DNA of 64,000 nucleotides from Pseudokineococcus lusitanus. GTDB lineage: Bacteria; Actinomycetota; Actinomycetes; Actinomycetales; Quadrisphaeraceae. Position numbers and translations under genes: made by a program. Position 1 is the stretch's first letter, and every line of letters starts with the position of its first letter. This document shows positions 9,965-18,309 of this stretch, piece after piece. Location: NCBI RefSeq assembly GCF_003751265.1, contig NZ_RJKN01000003.1, positions 124,001 through 188,000 of the forward strand, read 5' to 3'. The notes beneath the pieces were generated by a model that saw only the letters and a program-made list of their open reading frames with translations, was not told where the DNA came from and did no database searches.

Positions 9965-11071
9965 GTGGTCGACCGCCTCGACCCCCACCCCGACGCCGAG
10001 GGAGGCGTCGCCCCCGTGCGCGGGGCGGCCGGCGTGCCGACGCTCGAGTCCGTGGCGGCCGCGGCCGGCGTGTCGCGGGCCACCGCGAGCCGCGTGCTCA
10101 ACGGCTCCCCGCGCGTGAGCGAGGCGGCGCGCGCCGGCGTCCTCGCCGCCGCGGAGCAGCTGTCCTACGTGCCCAACGGCGCCGCCCGCATGCTCGTCAC
10201 CCGGCGCAGCGACGCCGTGGCCTTCGTCGTCTGCGAGCAGGAGGAGGTCTTCTTCTCCGACCCCTTCTTCGCGACCGTCCTCAAGGGCGCGCACCGCGTC
10301 GTGGTCCGCAGCGGGCGGCAGGTCCTCTTCGTCGTCGTCGCGGACGAGGGCGACCGGCGCCGCCTCGAGCGCTTCGCCGCCGGGGGCCACCTCGACGCCG
10401 CGATGTTCCTGTCCGTGCACCGCGGCGAGCACTCCCCCGCCCGGCTCGCGGAGCTCGGGATGCCGGTCGTCGTCGCCGGCCGACCGCCCGCGGGCGTCGG
10501 GGCCCAGCCGCACGTCGACACCGACAACGTCGGCGGCGGCCGCCTCGCCGCCGGGCACCTCCTGGCGGTGGGGCGGCGGCGCCCCGTCGTCCTCACCGGT
10601 CCCCCGGACATGCCGAGCAGCGCCGACCGCGTGCGCGGCCTCCGCGAGGTGCTCGCCGCGGGCGGTGTCCACCTCCCCGACGCCGCCGCCGAGCCCGGGC
10701 ACTACTCGGTGGAGGGCGGCCGGACGGCGATGGCCCTGCTGCTGGACCGCTTCCCGGACCTCGACGGCGTCTTCGCCGCCAACGACCTCATGGCCGTCGG
10801 CGCCCTTGGCGTCCTGCGCGAGCGGGGCCGGCGGGTGCCCGAGGACGTCGCCGTCGTCGGCTACGACGACATCCCGCTGGCCTCGGCCACCTCTCCGCCG
10901 CTGACGACGGTGCACCAGCCGCTCGAGGAGCTGGGCCGGCGGATGGCGACGGCGCTCGTCCGCGCGCTCGACGGACCGCCCGGCGGCGACCCCGCCGGGA
11001 CGGCCGAGGTGGTCCAGGCGGCGCTCGGCGAGCCGCTCCAGACCCGGCTCGTGGTGCGCGGCAGCGCCTGA
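9965..11071 (+). CDS. LacI-family transcriptional regulator
   Basis: A sugar-responsive repressor of 368 residues. The N-terminal helix-turn-helix plus hinge reads [20 protein letters not shown] and continues with [15 protein letters not shown]. The rest is a periplasmic-binding-protein-like sensor domain with the typical [39 protein letters not shown] and [15 protein letters not shown] blocks. GGGAGGGGG precedes the GTG by four bases. It stands directly upstream of a GH1 beta-glucosidase with a LacI-type palindrome between them (11193-11208). It most likely represses that gene and releases it on a beta-glucoside or derived sugar, by analogy with CebR/BglR regulators. Confidence 0.93.
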   Translation: MVDRLDPHPDAEGGVAPVRGAAGVPTLESVAAAAGVSRATASRVLNGSPRVSEAARAGVLAAAEQLSYVPNGAARMLVTRRSDAVAFVVCEQEEVFFSDPFFATVLKGAHRVVVRSGRQVLFVVVADEGDRRRLERFAAGGHLDAAMFLSVHRGEHSPARLAELGMPVVVAGRPPAGVGAQPHVDTDNVGGGRLAAGHLLAVGRRRPVVLTGPPDMPSSADRVRGLREVLAAGGVHLPDAAAEPGHYSVEGGRTAMALLLDRFPDLDGVFAANDLMAVGALGVLRERGRRVPEDVAVVGYDDIPLASATSPPLTTVHQPLEELGRRMATALVRALDGPPGGDPAGTAEVVQAALGEPLQTRLVVRGSA

Positions 11072-11149
11072 CGCGCCCTGCCGCCGGCCCGGGGCGGCGT
11101 CGTCGCCCGCGGGGCGGCCGGCACCGCGCCGCCCCGTCCCCGGTGGTGC

Positions 11150-11208
11150 TTGACACGTCCCCGTGCCGGGCAGCACCCTCCGCGCAGACGCTGTGAGAGC
11201 GCTTCCAC
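11150..11208 (+). promoter_or_regulatory. Beta-glucosidase promoter region with LacI-type operator
   Basis: A perfect TTGACA (11150-11155) gives a strong -35; the -10 at 17 bases is poor. Downstream, at 11193-11208, is a 16-base near-palindrome of form GTGNNAGCGCTNNCAC with the central CG of LacI-family operators, close in shape to the CebR box of streptomycetes. It lies 80 bases before the beta-glucosidase GTG. Confidence 0.6.
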
Positions 11209-11288
11209 GTGCGACGTCGACCTCGACGACGAGGGCGGCGCCCCGCCGCGTCCGCCCGCCCCGAGCCGCACCGCCCCGAGGAGCCCCC

Positions 11289-12764
11289 GTGCCCGACGCG
11301 ACGACGACCGCCCCCGACACCGCCGAGACCCCGGGAGCGCCTGCCGGGCGGGCCTTCCCGGACGGGTTCCTGTGGGGGTCGGCGACGGCGAGCTACCAGA
11401 TCGAGGGGGCGGTGGACGAGGGCGGCCGGACGCCGTCGATCTGGGACACGTTCTCCCGCACGCCGGGCAAGGTGCAGGACGGCGACACCGGCGACGTGGC
11501 GTGCGACCACTTCCACCGCTTCCGCGAGGACGTCGCGCTGATGAAGGAGCTGGGGCTGCAGTCGTACCGGTTCTCGGTGGCGTGGCCGCGGATCACCCCG
11601 GGCGTGACGGCCGACGCGCTCGGGCCGGTGGAGCAGCGGGGGCTGGACTTCTACTCCGCGCTGGTCGACGAGCTGCTGGCGGCGGGGATCGCGCCGGCGG
11701 TGACGCTCTACCACTGGGACCTGCCGCAGGCGCTGGAGGACACCGGGGGCTGGGCCGACCGTCGGACCGCGGAGCGCTTCGGGGAGTACGCCGCGGTGGT
11801 GGCGGGGGCGCTGGGCGACCGGGTGCGGACCTTCATCACCCTCAACGAGCCGTGGTGCGCGGCGTACCTGGGCTACGCCTCGGGGGTGCACGCGCCCGGC
11901 CGCACCGAGCCGGCGGCCGCGCTGGCGGCGGTCCACCACCTCAACCTCGCGCACGGGCTCGCGGCGCGGGCCGTCCGCGAGCACGCGCCGTCGGCGGAGG
12001 TCGCCGTGACGCTCAACCTCGGCTGGTTCCGCCCCGAGGACCCCGCCTCCGCGGGCGACGTCGACGCGGCCCGCCGGGTCGACGGCCTGCAGAACCGGGT
12101 CTTCCTCGGCCCGATGCTGCGCGGGGAGTACCCGGCCGACGTCCTCGAGGACACCGCCGGGGTCACCGACTGGTCCTTCGTCCACGACGGGGACCTCGCG
12201 GTCGTCCGGCAGCCGCTCGACGCCGTCGGGCTGAACTACTACTCCCCCAGCGTCGTCCGGCACTGGGACGGCTCCGGCGACCCGGCCGAGAAGGACGGCG
12301 CCGACGGCCACGGCGCCGCGGCGGGCACCCCCTGGATCGCCTGCGACGACGTCCAGTTCGTCAGCCTCCCGGGCCCGCGCACGGAGATGGGCTGGAGCAT
12401 CGACCCCCGCGGCATGACCGCCCTGCTGACCCGCCTGGCCGAGGAGGCCCCGGGCGTCGACCTCTACGTCACCGAGAACGGCATGGCCGCCCCCGACGTC
12501 GTCGGCGACGACGGCGTCGTCCACGACGACGACCGCATCGCCTACCTCCGCGACCACCTCGCCGCCGTCCTCGACGCCGTCGACGCCGGCGCGCCCGTGC
12601 GCGGCTACTTCGTGTGGTCGCTGCTCGACAACTTCGAGTGGGGCTACGGCTACTCCAAGCGCTTCGGCGTCGTCCACGTGGACTACGGCACCCAGGTCCG
12701 CACGCCCAAGGACTCCGCCCGCTGGTACGCCCGGGCGGCGGGGGCGGGCGCGCTCCCGGCCTGA
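11289..12764 (+). CDS. Beta-glucosidase, glycoside hydrolase family 1
   Basis: A cytoplasmic retaining beta-glucosidase of 491 residues, normal for GH1. It begins [20 protein letters not shown], the GH1 N-terminal signature. The acid/base Glu is in TLNEPWC (about 186), the nucleophile Glu in YVTENGMA (about 396). Other GH1 marks are [17 protein letters not shown] and [21 protein letters not shown]. No signal peptide. The open frame extends upstream, but the GTG at 11289 has GAGGAG five bases before it, and the longer N-terminus would cover the operator. It probably hydrolyses cellobiose or other imported beta-glucosides under the adjacent LacI regulator. No sugar transporter is nearby. Confidence 0.95.
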   Translation: MPDATTTAPDTAETPGAPAGRAFPDGFLWGSATASYQIEGAVDEGGRTPSIWDTFSRTPGKVQDGDTGDVACDHFHRFREDVALMKELGLQSYRFSVAWPRITPGVTADALGPVEQRGLDFYSALVDELLAAGIAPAVTLYHWDLPQALEDTGGWADRRTAERFGEYAAVVAGALGDRVRTFITLNEPWCAAYLGYASGVHAPGRTEPAAALAAVHHLNLAHGLAARAVREHAPSAEVAVTLNLGWFRPEDPASAGDVDAARRVDGLQNRVFLGPMLRGEYPADVLEDTAGVTDWSFVHDGDLAVVRQPLDAVGLNYYSPSVVRHWDGSGDPAEKDGADGHGAAAGTPWIACDDVQFVSLPGPRTEMGWSIDPRGMTALLTRLAEEAPGVDLYVTENGMAAPDVVGDDGVVHDDDRIAYLRDHLAAVLDAVDAGAPVRGYFVWSLLDNFEWGYGYSKRFGVVHVDYGTQVRTPKDSARWYARAAGAGALPA

Positions 12765-12814
12765 CCCGACGCCCTTCCCCGCCCCTCGCCGTCAGATCCC
12801 CCCACCTCGTCCTT

Positions 12815-12878
12815 CCCGACGCGTGACCTCGTCGGGCTCCGTGAGCGCTCACGAGGGCCCACGAGGTCACACGTCGGG
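12815..12878. repeat. Inverted pair of the CGACGTGTGACC intergenic repeat, with nested palindrome
   Basis: Arms 12815-12832 and 12861-12878 (18 bases, one mismatch) enclose a perfect 14-base palindrome, CGTGAGCGCTCACG (12840-12853), which itself resembles a LacI-family operator. It occupies part of the 308-base gap between the beta-glucosidase and the protease. The rest of that gap holds only the presumed protease promoter. The arms belong to a family also found at 14286, 26704 and 35326. It could act as a terminator of the beta-glucosidase gene. Confidence 0.75.
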
Positions 12879-13072
12879 GGACGGGGGGCGGGAGCAGGAC
12901 GGGCGAGGGCCTCTCGGCGTCGCCTCCTCCGGACGGGCGACGCGCGTGACCCTTCCGAGACCGCGCCGTGACCGCATCGTGATGAAGGTCTACCCAGATC
13001 GGGCAGATCGACCTACGGTCGCCGCCTCGCGGGCGTCAGCTGACGCCCGCGTCCCTCGGGAAGGACCCCACC

Positions 13073-14098
13073 ATGACGCGACGCCTCGCCGCCCTCGTCC
13101 TCGGGCCGGGCATCGTCCTCGGGGCCGCGCTCGCCGCGGCCCCCGCGCAGGCCGCCCCGGCGCCCGCGGCCGCCGCGACCGCCACCGGCGCCGACACCGC
13201 CGACGAGCGCTCCGCCGTCGCCGGCTCCTGGACCGCCGAGCGCATGCGGGCGGCCACCCCGGGCTCCGTGCTCGTCGAGGACGCCGCCGCGGAGGCCGAG
13301 CGCGCCCTCGCCGCCGGCACGCCCTCCTCTGCCGTCGCCGGCGGCACCGCGGAGGTCGTCGACGGCGTCCTCGGCGCCGCCGCGGTCCCCGGTGGCCTCC
13401 TGTCCGCCCTGGCCCCCACCGCCGCCGGGGTGCCGTGGGCGGGCGGCGGCCAGGTCGTCGCCACGACCGGCAAGGTCTTCTTCACCCTCGGCGGCGAGGA
13501 CTACGTGTGCTCGGCGTCGTCCGTGGCGTCCGACAACCTCTCGACCGTGCTGACCGCCGGCCACTGCCTCTACGGCGAGGGCGCGTTCGCCTCCGACTTC
13601 GTCTTCGTGCCCGGCTACGACGAGGGGGCCGCCCCCTACGGCCGCTGGACGGCCACCGACCTCGTGACGACGCCGCAGTGGGAGGCGTCGGAGGACCTCA
13701 ACTTCGACGTCGGGTTCGCCGTCGTGGGCCGCAACGGCTCCGGGCAGGCGCTGGCCGACGTCGTGGGCGCCCAGGGCATCGGCTTCAACCAGGCGCGCGG
13801 GCAGCAGACGTCGTCCTTCGGCTACCCCGCCGCCGCGCCGTACGACGGCGAGAGCCTCCAGTACTGCGCCGGCGTCGTCCGCGACGACCTGCTCGGCAGC
13901 ACCGACCAGGGCCTCACCTGCGGCATGACCGGCGGCTCCAGCGGCGGCCCCTGGTACTCGGGCTTCGACGAGGCGACGGGCAGCGGCGTCGCCACCTCGG
14001 TCAACAGCTTCAAGTACACCGCCGACCCGACGACGATGTACGGCCCCTACCTCGGCGACCAGGCGTCGGCGACGTACGCCACGGCGGCGGCGTCCTGA
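13073..14098 (+). CDS. Secreted trypsin-like serine protease (S1/V8-like)
   Basis: A 341-residue exported protease. The signal peptide (RRLAALVLGPGIVLGAALAA, cleavage near AQAA) is followed by an Ala-rich pro-region of roughly 110 residues. The protease domain has all three catalytic residues: His in LTAGHCLYG (about 163), Asp in NFDVGFAVV (about 211) and Ser in GMTGGSSGGPW (about 288). Cysteines around the His (CSAS, GHC) and before the Ser (YCAG, TCGM) can form two disulfides. GGAAGGA precedes the ATG. It is a likely zymogen for nutrient proteolysis outside the cell. A strong hairpin follows the stop. Confidence 0.93.
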   Translation: MTRRLAALVLGPGIVLGAALAAAPAQAAPAPAAAATATGADTADERSAVAGSWTAERMRAATPGSVLVEDAAAEAERALAAGTPSSAVAGGTAEVVDGVLGAAAVPGGLLSALAPTAAGVPWAGGGQVVATTGKVFFTLGGEDYVCSASSVASDNLSTVLTAGHCLYGEGAFASDFVFVPGYDEGAAPYGRWTATDLVTTPQWEASEDLNFDVGFAVVGRNGSGQALADVVGAQGIGFNQARGQQTSSFGYPAAAPYDGESLQYCAGVVRDDLLGSTDQGLTCGMTGGSSGGPWYSGFDEATGSGVATSVNSFKYTADPTTMYGPYLGDQASATYATAAAS

Positions 14099-14123
14099 CC
14101 CGCGCCGCCGAGCCCGGGCCGCC

Positions 14124-14158
14124 GGAGGTGGTGCGCCCCTCCCGGGTGCACCACCTCC
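14124..14158 (+). terminator. Hairpin terminator after the protease gene
   Basis: Perfect 11-base arms (GGAGGTGGTGC and GCACCACCTCC) with a 13-base loop, 26 bases after the protease stop. No U-tract. Confidence 0.65.
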
Positions 14159-14285
14159 CGCCGGGCGCCCCGTGGACGGCGGAGCGCGAGGCGGCCGCCC
14201 GCCCGCGCGAGCTCGTCGTCGACCCGACCGACGGCGACGGCGCCGACGAGGACGACCAGGCGCCGTCCCCGCCCGCCTGACCCCT

Positions 14286-14357
14286 CCCTCGCGACGTGTG
14301 GCCATGACGCCCCTCCCGACGCTCGCGGGGGCGCGTCGTGGTCACACGTCGCGAGGG
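14286..14357. repeat. Inverted pair of the CGACGTGTGGCC intergenic repeat
   Basis: Arms 14286-14310 and 14333-14357 (25 bases, two transition mismatches) around a 22-base loop. Part of the left arm, read in reverse as GCGTCATGGCCACACGTCGC, occurs exactly at 35368. With the hairpin at 14124 it fills most of the 370-base gap 14099-14468; no further gene is supported there. Confidence 0.8.
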
Positions 14358-14468
14358 GGGGGCGGGTCGTCGGGGCCCCCCTCGCGACGACGAGGCGGTC
14401 GTGACCGATGAGGCCGGGTGCTTCTGTCGGTCTGCCCCTGCGACGAGACCCCACCCGACGGAGGACCC

Positions 14469-14765
14469 ATGTCGTACCAGGCGTACCTCGACGCGCTCGA
14501 GGCGCGGACCGGCAGGACCCCGCAGCAGCTCCTCGACCTCGCGGCCGGGCGGGGCTACGGCCCCACGACGAAGGCCGGCGAGGTCGTCGCCTGGTTGAAG
14601 GACGACTTCGGCGTCGGCCGCGGCCACGCCATGGCCTTCTACGGCGTGCTGAAGAACGGCTCGACGATCAGCGAGAAGCACGTCGGCTCGACGGGGAGCC
14701 ACCGGGACACCTCGACCGAGCTGCGGCTCGACGGGGTGGCGGCCCGCGGCGGGCCGGCCGGCTGA
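14469..14765 (+). CDS. DUF4287 domain protein
   Basis: A 98-residue cytoplasmic protein that begins MSYQAYLDALEARTGRTPQQ and contains GRGYGPTTKAGEVVAWLKDD and GVGRGHAMAFYGVLKNG, the hallmarks of DUF4287. The function of this family is unknown; many members are stand-alone or fused to DUF5655. GGAGGA sits four bases before the ATG, which fixes the start. A 51-base perfect palindrome follows the stop. It stands convergent with the TIGR03089-like gene. Confidence 0.9.
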   Translation: MSYQAYLDALEARTGRTPQQLLDLAAGRGYGPTTKAGEVVAWLKDDFGVGRGHAMAFYGVLKNGSTISEKHVGSTGSHRDTSTELRLDGVAARGGPAG

Positions 14766-14777
14766 CTCCCGCAGGGC

Positions 14778-14828
14778 GAGGTGGCTGCACGAGGACGCGG
14801 TCAGACCGCGTCCTCGTGCAGCCACCTC
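14778..14828. terminator. 51-bp perfect palindrome between convergent genes (bidirectional terminator candidate)
   Basis: Arms 14778-14802 and 14804-14828 (25 bases each, perfect, one-base centre) lie between the convergent DUF4287 and TIGR03089-like genes, where a two-way terminator is expected. The core GGCTGCACGAGGACG is clearly related to the palindromes at 58004 and 59016 (GGCTCTGCACGGACG). Confidence 0.75.
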
Positions 14829-14842
14829 CGGCCCGCGGCGTG

Positions 14843-15784
14843 TCAGGCCGGCAGCGCGTCGCCCGCCCGCCACGGCAGCGTCGTTGCGGCGTCCCCGGCG
14901 ACGACCTCGACGGCGTCCCCCGCCGCGCCGCGCACGACGACGTCCGCGCCCGTCGGGGTTTCGTCCCCGGCGAGCACCACGGTCGCGCCCGCGAGCAGCA
15001 GCGCCGGGACGAGCGTCGCCCGCGCGACCGCCCAGCCCGTCGCGGGGGTGACGGCGACGACGTCACCCGCCTCGACACCCAGGCGCCGCGCGAGGAGCAC
15101 GAGGTCCACGAGGTCGCCCGCCACGACGTCGCCGCCCGCCAGCCGCACGAGGGGCGCGTCCTCGTCGACGACGACGCTCTCGGCCGGCGGCGCCGCGCCC
15201 GGCGTGAGCGCGAGCTCCCACGCGACGTCGCGGTCGGCCGCGGGCGCGCCCTCCACCGCGTCGACGACGACGTGCTGCGCCGGCGCGTGCCCGGCGCGAG
15301 CCAGGGCCGCGGCGAGCACCTCTGCCGCCCCGGACCCCGTGACGACGACGGCCGGGCGCGCCCCGTCCAGCAGCGCGGCGAGCTCCTCGGCGGACGCGTC
15401 GACCGCCACCGGGACGGCGACGGCGCCGGTCCGCGCGCAGGCCAGCAGCGTCAGCGCGGCCTCCGGCCGGGCCGAGAGGCGCACGAGCACCCGCTCCCCC
15501 GTCCCCGCCCCGAGCGCGCGCAGCGCCCCGCCGAGCCGGGCCGCGACGTCGAGCAGCTCTGCGCAGGACCACGAGCCCTCCGGCAGCCCGGGCGCGACGA
15601 GCGCGGGGCGGTCGGCCTCCCCCGCGACGACGACGCGGTCGAGCAGCAGGTAGCCCGGCGAGAGGCTGCCCGTCACCCCGGGCCGGGGGCGGCGCACCCA
15701 CGTCAGCGAGCGGGCGGCGGCCTCGCGGTCGGCGTCGCCGGGGGTCTCGGTCGCGGGGCGGGGGACGTCGTCGGGAGCGGGCAC
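14843..15784 (-). CDS. TIGR03089-like truncated AMP-binding-enzyme homologue
   Basis: A 313-residue Ala-rich protein that resembles the N-terminal half of acyl-CoA synthetases ([50 protein letters not shown]). It lacks the P-loop, the A8 region and the catalytic Lys domain of a full adenylating enzyme, so adenylation is unlikely. This shape matches the Actinobacteria-only family TIGR03089, usually near cell-wall or coenzyme genes and of unknown role. The GTG at 15784 follows CAGGAT at six bases (possible leaderless start). It is divergent from the PPOX gene. Confidence 0.75.
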   Translation of the reverse strand: MPAPDDVPRPATETPGDADREAAARSLTWVRRPRPGVTGSLSPGYLLLDRVVVAGEADRPALVAPGLPEGSWSCAELLDVAARLGGALRALGAGTGERVLVRLSARPEAALTLLACARTGAVAVPVAVDASAEELAALLDGARPAVVVTGSGAAEVLAAALARAGHAPAQHVVVDAVEGAPAADRDVAWELALTPGAAPPAESVVVDEDAPLVRLAGGDVVAGDLVDLVLLARRLGVEAGDVVAVTPATGWAVARATLVPALLLAGATVVLAGDETPTGADVVVRGAAGDAVEVVAGDAATTLPWRAGDALPA

Positions 15785-15790
15785 GACCCC

Positions 15791-15796
15791 ATCCTG
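15791..15796 (-). promoter_or_regulatory. -10-like element for the TIGR03089-like gene
   Basis: CAGGAT lies six bases before the GTG at 15784; no Shine-Dalgarno is present. Confidence 0.35.
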
Positions 15797-15852
15797 CCGA
15801 CCGGCCGCACGGCTCCCCGAGGCCGCCCGTCGCGCGCCCTCCGCCCGCACGG

Positions 15853-15858
15853 CAGGCT
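15853..15858 (+). promoter_or_regulatory. -10-like element for the PPOX gene
   Basis: CAGGCT lies six bases before the GTG at 15865, as it does before the gene at 9288. Confidence 0.4.
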
Positions 15859-15864
15859 GCGCCC

Positions 15865-16281
15865 GTGGCTGCCTCTCCCTCCGGGCTCGACCCGGCCGCG
15901 CTCCCCCCGCACGTCCTCGCCTTCCTCGCCGAGCGGCACCTCGCGACGCTGACGACGCTGCGCGCCGACGGGAGCCCCCACGTCGTGCCCGTCGGCTTCA
16001 CGTGGGACGACGGGGCCGGCCTCGTCCGCGTCATCACGTCCGGCGCGTCGGTGAAGGCGCGCAACGCCCGCCGCGGGCCGCGCGCGGCGGTGAGCCAGGT
16101 CGAGGGCGGCCGCTGGCTGACGCTCGAGGGACCCGTCACCGTGCTCGACGCGCCGGACGAGGTCCGCGAGGGCGAGACCCGCTACGCCGCCCGCTACCGG
16201 GTGCCGCGCGAGAACCCCGAGCGCGTCGTCGTCGCCATCGCCGTCGACCGGGTCATGGGGCGCGTGCCCCCGCCGGCATGA
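15865..16281 (+). CDS. PPOX-class (probably F420-dependent) flavin/deazaflavin oxidoreductase
   Basis: A 138-residue split-barrel protein with [51 protein letters not shown] and [12 protein letters not shown], the order of the pyridoxamine-oxidase-like FDOR-B group. In Actinobacteria these usually bind F420, FMN or heme; the F420 assignment is by family habit, not by a residue test. The start follows a -10-like hexamer without Shine-Dalgarno. Its stop overlaps the next start (ATGA), so it is coupled with the membrane hydrolase. Confidence 0.85.
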   Translation: MAASPSGLDPAALPPHVLAFLAERHLATLTTLRADGSPHVVPVGFTWDDGAGLVRVITSGASVKARNARRGPRAAVSQVEGGRWLTLEGPVTVLDAPDEVREGETRYAARYRVPRENPERVVVAIAVDRVMGRVPPPA

Positions 16282-17273
16282 GCACACGCACCTCCGTCGA
16301 GGCCGGAGGACGGGGCGGTGCGCGTCCTCCTCGGCCCCGCGCGGTGACCGCCGCGGTCGCGGTGCTCGCCGTCCTCGTCGTCGTCGCGGTCCTCGTGACG
16401 GCGGGCGGCCCCGTCCTCGCCGGGCACCCGGTCTACCCGGCGCTCCTCGCGGTGACCCTGCTCGTCGCCGTCGTGGCCCTCGTCCGCGCGGTCCGGCGTC
16501 GTCGCCCTCCCCCGCGCCGGTCGGCGTGGCGCCGGGCCGCCGGGCTCCTGGTGGTCGTCCTCGCCGTGGCCTGGGTCGCGGCGCTGTGGTGGCTGCGCCC
16601 CTTCGGCGCGCAGGAGCCCGCGCTCGCGGCGCTGGCGTCGGACGACGCCGTCACCGTCACGCAGACGCCGACGACGCTCGTGCTGGCCCCGACCGGGGCG
16701 CCGGAGGGCACGACGGGCACCGCCCTGCTCCTGCAGCCCGGCGCCCGCGTCGACGCCCGGGCCTACGCGGCCGTCGTGCGGCCGCTCGCGGCGGCGGGGC
16801 ACCTCGTCGTCGTCCCGAAGCAGCCGCTGGGCATCGGCTTCCTCTCCCTCGGCGCGCTCGACGCCGCCCGCGACGCCCACCCGGACGTCGAGCGCTGGGT
16901 CGTCGGCGGTCACTCGCTCGGCGGGACGGCCGCGGCGGTGGAGGCCGTGGACGCCGGCGCCGGGGGCACGCCCGTGGCCGGCCTGCTGCTGTGGGCGTCG
17001 TACCCCGCCGACGACGTCAGCTCGACCCTCGACGCACAGGTGCTCTCGGTGTCGGCGTCCGAGGACGGCCTCGCGACGCCGGCGGACATCACCGCCTCCG
17101 TGGCCGACCTGCCACCGGGCGCGGAGCTCGTCGTCGTCGAGGGGGCCGTGCACGCCTTCTTCGGCGACTACGGGCCGCAGCCCGGTGACGGGACGCCGAC
17201 CGTGGACCGGGCGACGGCGCGGGCCGAGATCACCGCGGCGAGCCTCGGTCTCCTCGACGAGGTCTCGGGCTGA
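16278..17273 (+). CDS. Membrane-anchored alpha/beta hydrolase
   Basis: A 331-residue protein with three hydrophobic segments at the N-terminus (about 23-47, 53-68 and 90-108), then an external alpha/beta hydrolase domain. The nucleophile elbow is [12 protein letters not shown], and [10 protein letters not shown] near the end probably gives the catalytic His. It resembles the 'alpha/beta hydrolase, Abhydrolase_5' proteins of Actinobacteria. The substrate is unknown. The four-base overlap with the PPOX gene indicates coexpression. Confidence 0.85.
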   Translation: MSTRTSVEAGGRGGARPPRPRAVTAAVAVLAVLVVVAVLVTAGGPVLAGHPVYPALLAVTLLVAVVALVRAVRRRRPPPRRSAWRRAAGLLVVVLAVAWVAALWWLRPFGAQEPALAALASDDAVTVTQTPTTLVLAPTGAPEGTTGTALLLQPGARVDARAYAAVVRPLAAAGHLVVVPKQPLGIGFLSLGALDAARDAHPDVERWVVGGHSLGGTAAAVEAVDAGAGGTPVAGLLLWASYPADDVSSTLDAQVLSVSASEDGLATPADITASVADLPPGAELVVVEGAVHAFFGDYGPQPGDGTPTVDRATARAEITAASLGLLDEVSG

Positions 17274-17312
17274 CCACGGACTGAGCGGGGGACGGGCGGG
17301 GACGGGCGGCCG

Positions 17313-17966
17313 TCAGTCCGGCGCCGTCACCATGACCTCGACGGCCCGGGCGAGCAGGACGTCGACGGACGCCTCGCGGTAGCCGCGACGGCCGCGCCGC
17401 GACCGGAAGAGCGCCCCGCGCACGTCGTCGACCGCCAGCGCCTCGCCCTCCTCGAGGTAGCCCCGCAGCCGCGCGCAGAGCGCGTCGACCTCGGCGGCGT
17501 CGTACCCGCGGTGCAGGCGCGACGCCGACGGGAAGCGCTCGCCGTCGGGGCGCCGCAGCCGCTGCAGCACCTCGGCGGCCCGGGCCGCGACGTCCTCGTG
17601 GTGGGACGTGAGCCCGCGCCGCTGCACCGCGACCTCGCGCTCGTGCCGGGCGACGGCGTCGTGCAGCCGGTCGAGGGCCGCGTCGACCGCCTCGACGTCG
17701 TAGCCGTGGAGGCGCCGCGTGAAGACGACGGTCCGCACGGTGTCGGCGGTCAGGGCGAGCGGCGTGCCCGCGCTGACAGCGGGCAGCTCCCCGGTCGCGG
17801 GCGCGGCGGGCGCCTCGGCGCCGTCCTCCGCCTCGTCGGCCGCCGGGGCCGCGGGCGGCGTCCCGCCGAGCGCCTCGTAGGCGCGCCGTGCCTCGGCGAA
17901 GAAGTCGTCGACCTCGCCGGTGCTGTAGCCGTGTCGGAGCCGGCCGGCCCGGCGGAAGGTGCCCAC
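17313..17966 (-). CDS. DivI1A-repeat family protein (four short DivIVA-type motifs)
   Basis: The 217-residue protein carries four copies of a short motif of form F-x(5-9)-GY-x(4-5)-VD: GYSTGEVDDFF (about 13), GYDVEAVDAAL (88), GYDAAEVDALC (154) and GYREASVDVLL (195). The pattern matches the N-terminal membrane-curvature motif of DivIVA/Wag31, repeated as in the actinobacterial DivI1A repeat family (TIGR03543/TIGR03544). Acidic, Ala-rich linkers separate the first two. A role at curved membranes, cell poles or septum is a family inference. Start uncertain: GTG at 17966 was chosen because it begins just before the first motif and follows TGGCAGAGT; a GTG at 18011 would add 15 residues. A 41-bp repeat array lies upstream. 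Confidence 0.72.
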   Translation of the reverse strand: MGTFRRAGRLRHGYSTGEVDDFFAEARRAYEALGGTPPAAPAADEAEDGAEAPAAPATGELPAVSAGTPLALTADTVRTVVFTRRLHGYDVEAVDAALDRLHDAVARHEREVAVQRRGLTSHHEDVAARAAEVLQRLRRPDGERFPSASRLHRGYDAAEVDALCARLRGYLEEGEALAVDDVRGALFRSRRGRRGYREASVDVLLARAVEVMVTAPD

Positions 17967-18045
17967 GGGCGCGGACTCTGCCAGAGGCGGGGCCCCGCCC
18001 CGGGCAGGCACGACCCGGACGGGCCCCGCCGGGAGGACCGCCGCC

Positions 18046-18291
18046 GGCCGCACCCTGTCGGCACATCGGCGCCGAAGAGCGCCCCCGGCCGCACCCTGAC
18101 GGCACATCGGCGCCGAAGAGCGACCCCGGCCGCACCTCGATGACATCTCGGCGCCGAAGAGCGACCCCGGCCGCACCTCGATGTCATCTCGGCGCCGAAA
18201 AGCGCCCCCGGCCGCACCCTGACGGCACATCGGCGCCGAAGAGCGACCCCGGCCGCACCTCGATGACATCTCGGCGCCGAAGAACGACGCG
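18046..18291. repeat. Six tandem copies of a 41-bp repeat
   Basis: Copies begin at 18046, 18087, 18128, 18169, 18210 and 18251, exactly 41 bases apart. Each starts GGCCGCACC and carries the palindrome TCGGCGCCGA followed by AGAGCG or a close variant. Two subtypes differ in the stretch before the palindrome: type A with CGGCACA, type B with CGATGACATC (order A, A, B, B, A, B). The period is not a multiple of three and there are no unique spacers, so it is neither a coding repeat nor CRISPR. It fills the 298- to 343-base gap between rlmN and the DivI1A-repeat gene, at the promoter side of the latter. Confidence 0.95.
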
Positions 18292-18309
18292 GGCGGCGGG
18301 ACGACCAGG

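Noticed and set aside
14102-14280. Possible 50-codon gene after the protease (GTG near 14129)
   Set aside because: Its start lies within the terminator hairpin at 14124-14158, there is no Shine-Dalgarno, and the product is low-complexity.
18046-18291. CRISPR array
   Set aside because: The 41-bp units follow one another without unique spacers, and no cas gene is present.
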